DNA from: Aurelia coerulea
Taxonomy: Eukaryota > Cnidaria > Scyphozoa > Semaeostomeae > Ulmaridae
Direction: 5' to 3'
Length of the DNA stretch: 64,000 bases
NCBI GenBank assembly: GCA_039566865.1
Contig: CM076960.1
Location: 4,588,001-4,652,000, forward strand
Part shown: piece after piece, positions 29,801 to 41,800 of the stretch
Position numbering within the stretch: position 1 is the first letter of the stretch
Layout: every line of letters begins with the position of its first letter
Position numbers and translations under genes: made by a program
Notes under the pieces: model-generated
Seen by the model: only the letters and a program-made list of their open reading frames with translations
Told to the model about the DNA's origin: nothing
Database searches by the model: none

Positions 29801-32800
29801 CATCAAATTTGTTGCATTCCTTTTCACCATTGATTTTTCGACCGTGATTTTCTTTACTTTTGTTTAGTGGCCACAAATTACTTGGCATACGTTTTTGATA
29901 AACGAACTTTGGTTCTTGGATTAAAGATTTATTTTGCCACCATTTCTCTAGCCCCTGTTTTATTTTCAGTTCTTGACCCTGCGTTTTGGTCATAATTTTG
30001 CATTTGCAAGTATTTGGCCCGACTTGTTAGCCTCGGTCATATCAAGGGTGTTAGGACACGAACGTGTTGATTACATATTTATTTATCTTGTTTTGATCCT
30101 CGTCTTGATTTCTTGTCTTCTTTGCTTCTCTGTTTCGTCTTCAACTGGTGTGTGCAACTGAACGGTTTATTAGGCCCAAATTCCTCGAGTTATTTGAATA
30201 TATCTTCCTTGTATTCCTGTGTCTTAGCGCGCCCTCGCAGAAGAAAGGACTCAAACCGCAAAGCCATAACCAAAGTATTTAGTATGGCACTGCGGTTTGA
30301 AGCATTTTTTCTGCGAAGGCGCGCTAAGACACAGGAATACAAGGAAGATATATTCAAATAACACGAGGCATTTGGGCCCAATAAACCGTTCAGTCGCACA
30401 CACCAGTTGAAGACGAAACACAGAAGCAAAGAAGACAATTGAAATCAAGACAAGGATCAAAACAAGGCAAATAAATATGTAATCAACACGTTCGTGTCCT
30501 AACACCCTTGGTCATATTCGATGGAATGTTCCTTCGTCACAAATATATCTGTGTTAATCAATCAAAACACAGCTTGGCCACTTCCCTCCCCACATACCTT
30601 TGCAAGACGTTGTCCTTGATCAGTCGTGATGACATTCATGCCTTTTGATAACGCAATGCTCCTCAAATCGATTTTGTTTCCACAAAGCATTATGGGTACT
30701 GGTTTATTGGAACTTTCCTGTGTAAAAGAATTATTCGTATGGTAAATGTTAAGGCGATAAATGAACATATAAATTCACTCTTTTGCATTAGAATGTTTGT
30801 AAAAACCATAGAAATACTAAAACGTAATCTTTGTTGAAGCATATAAGAATCTAAGAATCTAAGCCGTTGATAAAACCGACCATGCAAAATACAGTTTCGC
30901 ATGAAAACATCAAAGCATATACCGAATGTGTAAGGAAAATGTTCAGTTGCTCGAAAATCTATCGCTCTCAAACTCCTTATCAGGCTCCTATAAACTGATC
31001 ATACCAGTGAATCTAGCATATCAATTTAGATAAGAAAATTCAACGGGCGTCCCCAAAAAACTGTATACAAATTTGAAAAATTTTAAGGCCAAGAGTTCTC
31101 GTCATATCACCCAAAAAAATGTTTAAATTAAACCTTAATGGCTAAATTAAGTTTTCAAATTTTTCTTATAATTTTCAGTCACTTTTTTGCAGAGCAATAA
31201 ATCAGAAAGTGTAAAATTTCCTCTTAGGCCCAAACCAGAGCCTCCATTAGAGAAGAACTAAGGATTTTAGGGAAGGCAGAAATATGTCGGCACTTGACAC
31301 CCAAAGCTGATATGTATCGTGATTCTTATTGCTAGAAACCGAGAAGAAAACAGTTTCAAAGCACAACCAAATTACATTATCATTTACTTTATTTTACATG
31401 GAAATTGCAATTTTAACAATAACCGGTTCATTTGAGTAAAGGTCTCTTGACCAATGTGATGCAGTGATATAATTTCTCAAGGAAAGTCTTTGATTTAGTT
31501 TTGTTAATTAGTCCAATTCAAATCAGCAGCAAGTTGTTTCTTGAAGATATCGAGGGTTGCTATGCTTTAAACGTCTAAATATTGTATTGACTCATCCCGT
31601 AATTTCACTATTTTCACTGCAATGTAGCTATGAAGTAGGGGTTAATCCACAAATGTGCATTTCTACAAAATTTTGTTTCACTCATCCAGGACAACGATAA
31701 TTCAGACATCAAACACGAAACGTTTTTTTCAAACTAACCAATATAAATACCTATTGTACCGTTCTTCGCGTAGGAAGACACGAGGTCATCTGGCCTCCAA
31801 CAACAACGGTACTTACATTTTTACAAATCCAATTTCATGACAAAAATATGAATAAAACAAGGAACATTGATGACAAGACACGAATGGTCAAAAGAAAAGA
31901 AGGGGAATGGTAGTTCCACACCAAACTATACAGTGGGTCTAACCCTTGTATATGAAATTTATACATTAAATCCATGAATCAGCAATGATTAAATCTTTCT
32001 CACCTGGATAGATTCCATCCAGTCACGCACATTGAGAAATGATGTTTCGCTTGTGACGTCATACAGGAGAAGAACACCATCGACACGTCGAAAATAAGAT
32101 TTTGCAATACTTCGAAACCTATGGAGTACGAATATTGATCAAACCACGAGACACATATCAATATTCTAAAGTACACAACACATTTCTTCACAGCTTTGAT
32201 AGAAATCTTCATATCAATGCATATTGGACTCTGTTGCACAAGCAATACAGTAAACAGTATGCCTTCGAAACTAATCCTGTATATAATTTCTTTAAAATAT
32301 TTATTAATTTGCAGTTATTTAAATAATTGAATTAAACTAGTTGCTTTTGTAGCTCATAATTTTTCGATTTAAAATAAAAGACACACACACACAAACACGC
32401 GGATAAGAGTACACAAGTTTAGAACTCAACCTGGCTTCTTGTACAATGAATACAATGGATTGGTTCTTATAAACTGGGGTCCAATTGACAATTTCAGCCT
32501 GTAGCTTCTTAAGTCCACTAAATTTTTATGTGTGGGTGTTTACTGTACATCCCAAGACTGTTAAAGTGTTCACCAACAATGTACAGCACAGAGAAAACAT
32601 TACTTGCAATTGCTTTCGGGGGGGGGGGGGGAAGTTACGTAAGATACCAGGTCTTTGAGGTTATGATTTCGACGCAAACGAAGAACCACTTACATGCACC
32701 ACAAAATCTGGAACATAGTAGATTGGTAGGCTTTAAGAAACCGTTGTTAACCATGATCCTTCGTGGCGCCATTGGCACCAACGACTGAAAGTCATTTTTT

Positions 32801-35800
32801 GGCCTACGTTTTCTTTGCCTTGCTGTCCATTCGGTGCACAAAGCATCATGGTTAACAAATGGGCCTCTAAGTGCTTTAGAGGAAAGGATAATAAGAGGAA
32901 AGGACACAAAGGATAGTAAGCAGAACTGCTTTGATATTTCTTATTTGATTATGAAAAAAATGAGATGTCAGTTAGCAGCGCTGACCCGAGATGTCAGTTA
33001 GCAGCGCTGACCCCTCTTTCAAAATAAATGGAATTTGGAGAAGAGGTCTTGACGTGAAGTCTCGGCAAAGAAGGCAAGGCTGTCTGGGGATCTGGCAGAC
33101 TTCTACAGAAATGCCAACCTATACAAGAACTGCTTGAAAGCGTCCAGAAAATGTAGGTTTGTTTGTTTGTTGTTTTTTGTTTAAAGGGAGTAAAAAGATC
33201 AGCAGCTTTTGCCATCGTTTAATTTTGTTTTTATGAATTTCGTACAGTCAGTTATTCTGGAAGCTGTGCAAAGCAAGTACTTGATTCCGCGCAAAGCATG
33301 CTGGTCTTTGTACTCCCTTTAAATGATAAAACATAAGCAAAGCAATTACCTCTCCTGTCCCGCTGTATCCCACAACTGCAGTGCAATCGTATGACCATCC
33401 ACAACCATAGTTTTCATTTGAAAATCAACGCCTACAAGGTTAAAATGGTGAATAAATCTTAGGCCCTGTTAAAACGGTAGAATTTCGCAGGTTCAATGCC
33501 ATGGCTAGAAAAGAGGGAGGGACTTATCAGAGATTGAAGGTGAAGGTGAAGGTGAAGGTGAAGTTGCGGTTTTTAGCGCCAAGCGCTGGGATCGCAGAAG
33601 TAGAATAGGACTAATCGAGTCCGCGACCCCTTGTCACGACGCTCAAGTGGCGGGGCTCTACCGGTTATCGAACCCTGTCCGCCTGACTACTCTGGCTGCA
33701 AAGTCAGTGGATTACACCAGTGCGCCACAATACCTTCATTAGAGACTTATTAGGCTCAGTGCTGACCACGTGGTAGAGCTAATAACAAAACGAATAATAC
33801 TGTATGGTCTCGGCACATCTGAAGTATACATACCTAAAGTAGAATTTAGTGATGGGAAGAATCGATTTTTGCATAATCTCAAAATAAAACTTGATTTTCC
33901 AACAGCAGCATCTCCTGCCAACACTAATTTATACATTCTTTCAGGTTCGCCAAGGTCAACATTTTCATTCTGAAAAGAACAAGACATAACCATGATCAGA
34001 TGGAAATAACTAGCTTTCCTTATTGTAGACAAAAGATTCCCAAGCATAGTGAAATACTCCCAGAGAAGGCATAGCAGAGATGAAAAAGAAAGTTCCTCAC
34101 TGTGCCACAAACGCATTTGAAATTTCGTGTGATCAAGACCATTGGATAATTTGGAATGAATTAAACTTTCTTGATAGCAAAAAAAAGGCCTAATTATGTT
34201 TGTGACTTATTTTCTACTTTACTCAGCACTGAAATAGAAGTATCTGCACTCCAAAGTGCGTGAAAAAGAAGATATAGAACTCTCGATCAAACTACAAACA
34301 TTTTCTGAAGTTTGCAGGAAAAATTGCTACATCTCTAAAACCTTTAAAATCTTTAAAATTGATTCCAAAAATAATCATTCCATATACCTTTTGATCTAGA
34401 AGCTTGAAAGGAATTTCAGATACTCAGTTATTACTGTTCGCTGTCAATTTTTCGATTTCTTGATTATTGTCAGAATTATAGCGATTTTCTCTTCATTGAA
34501 ATAATCGAAAAAATTCATGACCAGTTTTGAAAAAATCAAAATTGTAAATCCTCAATTGATAGAGGAGAAGTGATACAAACGTCACCAAAACCATATTTTA
34601 TGAAGAAAGGTCTGAAATGTGGTGGTAAGCAGAGCAGAAATCTGTAGCTTTTCTGGTTGTCAATGTAGCAATTTGATGACGTCATAACCTCAAAACTGGT
34701 TGAAACAGGAGAATCGCTATCGTTCTAGAAATAATTAAGATATTGAAAATCTCAAATGAATATTAATAGCACAAAGTACCTAAGGTTCATGTAAGGCACT
34801 AAATTAAAAGGAAGATGCAATAGCCGTTTTTGAAGTCTCTTTTAAAGCTTTAGCACCCCTATGCCTTTAAATCCCGGTAGTAAGACAGCAAATATCATTA
34901 AAAAGCAAGGGACCCAGAACTGATCCTTGTGGCACGCTAATTTTTGGTTAAAACAGGAAAATCGCTGTCGCTTTTTTTGATATCAATCTAAAATTTTACA
35001 ATAACAGAACATGGTTACAAGACAATACCACAGGGAGAATGAGAATAAATTGCAACCCCGTGGCTTTAACAAATAACATAAAACATTTACATGAAACTAA
35101 TTAACTAAACTACAGCAAAAACTAAAGCTACGAAAGGAAATAAAATGATACAAATGTGGGGGGAGGAGACGAAAATTTCACTGAAATGATTTAAGAAAAT
35201 CTCTTTGATGATTCAATGAACTCTAGTGTTGCTTTAATGATTGTTTTATTTGACTCAAAAGGTAACCTTATGTCACCATATAAAATTATTGAAACTACTT
35301 CCTCATTGGAAAAGTTCGACAAACCGTTTGAAAGCAAAATTGCCTGTACGCGGTTGAAGAGATTATTTCTCTGCAGATTATAAGAGTGGCTATCGTTCTG
35401 AAATTAATTGAGGTATCGAAATCTCCAATGAATAATAGTAGCACAAAGTACCAGGTACTTTCAACAAAAGGTACTTTAGTGTCAGATACTTGGTACCTGA
35501 GGTCCCTTTAAACCACGAAATTAAAAGGAAGATGAGATAGCCACTGGTGCAATTTTGATTAAAGATTAGACGCATATGCTTTTAAATCCCGGTAGTAGGA
35601 GAGTAAATATCATACCGAGTTTTGATCCGTCGTTTCAGCCCTGGTTCTCTCCGGTCTGTCTCCATAAGTTAGATCAAGGTCACTTTCTAAGTCTGAATCC
35701 GATGACGTCATTTCTTTAATTCGTTGTAATTCTCCTATCGTCATATCATCTTCATCGACTTCTTCATCTGACTCTCGTTGATGTGCAAACATGCTCAGCT

Positions 35801-38800
35801 AGAGAAACAATAACATCTAGCATTTGAATAAATGATATGCAGTATAGAATTGAAAGATAGCGTAAAATAACGGACTCATCGCCACAAATCAAGAAGGCAA
35901 AACTAGACACTGTATCTGTGTTAAATCCTGCAAGAAAAATAACGAAGAGGAGAGAAAATAAGTTAATAGCTGCAATAAAAAGCATTTAACGTTATTATTC
36001 AACATTGCTCCTTGCTGCGGCTATTAACATATTTCTCCCCTTCGAGTATAGTATAGTAAACAGTATAGCTCAGAATAAGGTTTTATAACATGCAATCCTA
36101 TACCATATAATCTAAGAAAACAAACATTTTATCATCTTTAAATATATTTGGATCGTTGAAAAAAGATCAAAACGGAAATTGTATGATGGGTTTTATAATC
36201 GAATTTTTGTGAATTTTCAAACGAGAGCACTTTTTAGGACATTCGGTATATAAAAAGCTCTAACACTCACCTCTTCATCAATATTTTGTATAACAGAATA
36301 AGATGAGTTGATTCCAGAAGTTGTGTCGGAAGCACTTTCATCCTGAGAATAAAGATCATGAATGAAATTAGCTAGAAGATGATGTAAGATAAGAGATTAT
36401 ACCTAAAGGCCTTATCAAACCCATGTTCAAATCTTAGAGCCTTTATCAACGTCAAGGTCAAACTGCTTTTATTGTGGTAGAAGCCATTCTCCACCACTAT
36501 CATATCATCTCAACAACAGTGTACACATTTTGAACTCAGGAATATTTCTTAGCCATAATTCTACCATTGACTATTCTGAAATATTGATACAGGGTTTTTT
36601 CCTTTATTTTGTCTACATATCTACCTTGCAACCGAAGGTAGTTTTTAGGATATGGCCTGCAAGGATATCAATAGAGTCTGCACGGAGGCTAAGACACTGA
36701 GAAGCTACAATGCCTGCCAAAAGTCTTGGAACACCTTTGCTATTTTTGCATTTTTTGCGACTTCTCCCTCTCCCCCTCAGAACAATGTTGTTCTGTGATG
36801 ATGAAATGGGGATGGCAGGACAATTTGCGACTCTGATGGAATGCTAGGACAATAACCTTGCAAATCAACATTGTTTCGGGGCTGAGGGTGTGTTTAAACA
36901 TAATAGCTATGGTTAAAACTGCGGATTGTCAAGAAATGGGCTAAGTGCTCCAAGGACTTTTGGCAGGCATATTGTAAGCTTATCGAAGCAGTGTCCTCGT
37001 GATTCCTTTTGCCTTTAATTAAAAAGAGCTTCTCTCCTCGCCACATTGCGTAGCAGGTTTGACAGGGCGGGGACATGAACCACCAACCCTCCGATTGGTA
37101 GTCAAGTGTGCTACCACTGAGGAAAAAGTCGTAATTTCTAAACTCTTTAAAGGGCATATGTCATGAAGCTGATTGGTTCATGCAATACAATTCTCTCTAT
37201 TGTTTATTACAAAGCACAGGATCGCGGCTGAATTTTCATTGCAATGAAAATTCATGAAACAGAAATAAAAAGTCACGAAACAATGGAATTCCACTCCAAA
37301 CTTGTTTGTTGTATTGACCAATTGCTAACGTGACATATGTGCCTTAAAGAACATGGGGGATGTTTCAAGAAAACCATGTTTTAAAAAGGTTTACGATGTC
37401 GTGTCAAGCATACTCTTCTGGTACAATAGACGATTACACTAAAGATGGCGGCGAGGGCCTTCGAATCGCCTGTTAGCCATTTGAATCAATGTTGGTTCTG
37501 CTGTTTAAGACAATTTGTAATCTGTTTATTACTACATGCTACTATAATTATCAGAAAATTACCAAAGTTACTTTTCAAATTTTAAGAGAAATGTGACAAA
37601 TTTATGATTTATCTTTAAACCCTCGCTGGAAATTTAAGGGTTTTAACAATGAATTAGATTTAGATCAGAATTTAGATTTAAATTACCTGAGTGGTTGAAG
37701 GATTCCCTTGCCTTATCTTTGCTGCATTTGCTAAACTATCGGCTCCATCAGTCGCCGGATCAGTAAAATGAGTCCTAACATCCGTTTCACGATCCGTATA
37801 ATTACTAGTAACATCCGAAAAATCCGGAAAACTTGTTTTCAAATCCAAACCCGGATTCTCAGTCTTTTGTATATCTTCAATATCCTTTTTATCAGGAGAA
37901 TGCTTCGGTTCTGAAGCTTGTTTTTGATTGTTCATACATTCACAACGACCAGTCAATGTTTCCGAATAATCTATCGGATGATTACAATCCGGACAATTTC
38001 CTTCCATATCTAAATCCCGTTCACTGTGCAGATGAGATTCCGAATCCGGTACCACAACTTCATCTTCGATTACTGATTTCGTTGGATCTGCGTCCGGTTC
38101 TAAGTCCAGTTTTTCTCTGCTATTGTCTAAAAGTACATCACTAACTTGTACCGACTTATCTAAGGGTATTACGTCATCTCCTTCGCAGCAGATACAACTT
38201 TCGCCTTCGCATATGTGCATTGATGTATTAGGTTCGGTTTGATTAGCGTTATCGTGCGTTAGATCAGCCTGGATCGAGACATCTTTCTGTTTATTTGGTC
38301 CATCTTTTATACTCTTACAGTTCTCACAAGGTTGCCCCGTATCTCCTCCACACGTGCAGTTTTCATCTGGAAACAATACTGGATCCAGCCATGGTTCACT
38401 TTTATCATCCTTCACAATGATCGGTTCAACGACATCTTCTCCTACAATGTTTTGTAATTTTCCACAATTTGTACATTTAATAATGTCTTTTTCCAAATCA
38501 GTTCCACAATCGCATGTAATAATATCGTCTTCGTTCACTGAGGGCTAAGGTTTAAAGATTTTAACATTATTTTAACATATTTAGATTATCGTCTCCAGGG
38601 TATGAAATTTAAATATCTTAAAATTCTGTCTTATGATATTTCCATTTTTCAGTAATCACATATCAGAACTATGACTGTAAACTTTTGAAATTATTCTTTT
38701 TAGCATTTGGTTTATCATTGAAGAAAAGTTTAAATATTTAAAAACTTTCTGATTAATTGGTGTTCTAGACTTCATAAATGAAAACTGACGTTTAGATCTC

Positions 38801-41800
38801 AACTATTTAATTTCATTTAAATTCAACTTATTGAGAAATTAACACTATAGACTTTTACTAAATGCTGAAAAGTTATTAAACTTGATGTTGTCGATTTCTA
38901 TTTTGGAATCGTTGAAAAATTCTAAAAGTTGAAAAAAGAGGATTGCGAAGATTATTAGGGCAGATTGCTTGTTTTATAATTCACATATTGTATTTAAAGG
39001 AATAATGATCGAAATATAAAATTAGTCCATATCAGAAATTCATATCTATGTTTAATTCAATTAACTAAAATTCAGTGCTATCAAAAATTTTAACTTTGAA
39101 AATATTTATGTTAAATTTCTATCGACGTTTTAATTTCATTTTAGTCAACCTGAAAGTTAAATTTCACGGAATCTCTACCAATATTGGAGATTGGCTCCTT
39201 AAATAGTTTTCTTGATTGCAACCTCTCCCTGCTCGGCATAGGGTACCCTGGGTACCAAAGAACAAACAATTTGGCTCCCAGGGTAGGCATAGGGCTCAAA
39301 TCTTTCAAATCGTTTAAAAGGCAGGGGTAAATTCTAATATATTTTTCTTTGAATTAAATGGTTTGAAAGGTACTTTGCTGTAAATCTGCATTGGAATTTC
39401 TTTTATATCTTGATAACTTACAAAATGGCGGCGTTATATATTTGCTGAAAATTCATTGAAAATTTTGAAAACATTTTATTCATCGTAAATCCTAAATCAA
39501 TCGAGAAACATGATACAATCGTCAAGAAAACCATAGTTAGGCAGAAATCTGTCGCTCTTATGGTTCAGGATTCAGAAATTTGGTGACGTCATAGCCTGAA
39601 ATACGATAACTGCTAACATTCTGAAACCAATAAAAATATCGAAAACTTTCCACGGTAGATTTACAGCAAACTACTCCAAGTAACAAGGACAGATTTTGTA
39701 AGACAATAGCATGAGTTGGTTTTGATTGACACCGCAATTCAAAGCGATTATCGATCGCAGACAAAGGAAATTCTCTCAACCAGTAAATCAAAACAAACAA
39801 AGCCGCAAAAGTTTCTCTGAAACCCAGGTAGCTAGCGCGCTCGTTGTGCATTCCAGAAATTGTTCTCAAGAGCAAACATGAGCATATATCGAAAGAAGAA
39901 GGATACATCTACACATCTACCTCGGGCATTTTGTTTCTTTGGTTCGGAAGCCGATTGAGAGGCGATTCAATTCTCTTCTTTTTTTGGGTTTAAAAAGAAG
40001 AAAGATATATCTACACATCTACCTCGGGCATTTCATTTCTTTGGTTCAGAAGCTGAGAAGTAATTGTTTTAATTAAACCCAAAAAAGAAGAGAATTGAAT
40101 CGCCTCTCAATCGGCTTCCGAACCAAAGAAACAAAATGCCCGAGGTTGCCCATGTTTGCTCTTAAAAAGAATTTTTGGAATGCACAACGAGCGCGCTAGC
40201 TACCTGGGTTTCAGAGCAAATTTCGCGGCTTTGTTTGTTTTGAATTTATGGTTGAGAGAATCTCCTTTGTCTGCAGTCGCTAATCGCTTTGAATTCAGGT
40301 GTCAACAAAAGCAACTCGTGCTATTGTCTTACAAAATCTGTCCTTGTTACTCCAAGTATGTTAGATTAGAAGTTTACACCCACCATTTTAAAGATTTGAG
40401 CGCTCCTTCCTCGGATGTACATCACCTACCAGGGCAGATTTTGTACCACAAAATTATCAGCTGTTTTTGAAAGACACTGCAATTCATAAGGGTTAACGAT
40501 TGCAGGCAAAGCAAATTCTTTTAGCCAAAAATTCAAAACAAACAAAAGCCACATAAGTTGTCCTGAAAACAGTAGGGCAAACTGTCCCCTTGTACACGCG
40601 AAATGGGATTTTTCAGAGAAGTCATGAGTTTCTAACGAAAGAAGAAGAATAAATCTAAAGATCTGCCTGGTGGATTTGTTTATTTGACTCAGGAGACGAG
40701 CAGAAGACATACCGGGTGAACCAGAAAAAAGTTCCCACTTTTGAAAATCCATAGCATCAAGAGTACTGAATTGATTGGAATGAATCAGTATTTGCTTGAC
40801 AGCCAAAAGATCGAAGTATTTTGGTGATTTTTCTCGACTTCTTACGAGCACTGGAAAGATTGGTAAATTCAAGTTTACAAAAGCTTGGTGGTTGCAAAAT
40901 GAATGAAAAAGGCCTAAAATACTTGATCGAATCATGAAGGACTCCTCGTTCAGAACAACAGGGGAAATGCAATTTCGCATGGGGGAGAGCTATCGTATGC
41001 ACATTTATTGCCATGGGATTGAAAATCTTTAGTATCTGTTTGAAAATCTATGTCTTATAACCCTTGAGAGAAGTGAAACTCCTGTGCGTATTGTTCTGTG
41101 TGAGGAGAGTCCTAACGATTTAATGAAGTGTTTTAGGCCCTTTTTCAATAATTTTGCAACCATGAAATTTTATGAAGTTGAATTTACCTATATTTGCAGT
41201 GCTTCTAGGGAGACGAGAAAAATCACAAAAATACTTCGATCTTTTGGCTTTTAACTAGAATTTGAATCATTCAAATCCATTAAGTACTTGTGGTGGTACG
41301 AATTTTAGAAAGTGGGAAATTTTTTCTGGCTCATCCGGTAGTGATTCTCGCTTAAATGAAACAATGACTCCTGAATCAAATTAACAAAATCCGTCAGGCA
41401 GATTTTTAGCTTTATTCTTGTTTCGTTATAAACTCGTGTTTAAACTCCCTTAAAAATCACCTTTTGCGCTTACAAGGGGGCAGTTTGGCCTATTGGCTTC
41501 AGGGCAACCTTCGCGGCTTTGCTTGTTTTGAATTCCTTTGTCTGCAATCGCTAATCACTTTGAATTCTGGTGCCAATAAAAGCAACTGATGCAGTAGAAC
41601 AAGATATGTCCTTGTTACTATGATTACATCAAAAGGCAGTGTCACCTCCAATGATATACTTACAGTTGTGGAGCGACTTTTCTTCCTTTTGTCTCTCACT
41701 TCATGTCTTGGGGAACTCGAGCAAGATGGCCTATCTGTTCTTGAATGCCTTGAGTTTCGTGAGCTGTGAAAGAATAAGGGAAATAAAAGGATTTATTTGC

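Noticed and set aside
30113..30438. Overlapping plus and minus ORFs with nearly identical proteins
   Set aside because: They arise from the inverted arms of one palindromic element, not from two genes.
33600..33742. Possible tRNA gene on the minus strand
   Set aside because: The tRNA-like head belongs to a SINE also present at 11340-11530; stems do not pair.
34880..34955. Retroviral polymerase
   Set aside because: [12 protein letters not shown] is the non-LTR (LINE) reverse transcriptase block; no LTRs, protease or integrase nearby.
38531..38540. Alternative acceptor seven bases inside RASEF exon o
   Set aside because: Using CAG before TGAACG would put a stop in frame after exon n; the acceptor at 38545 keeps the frame.
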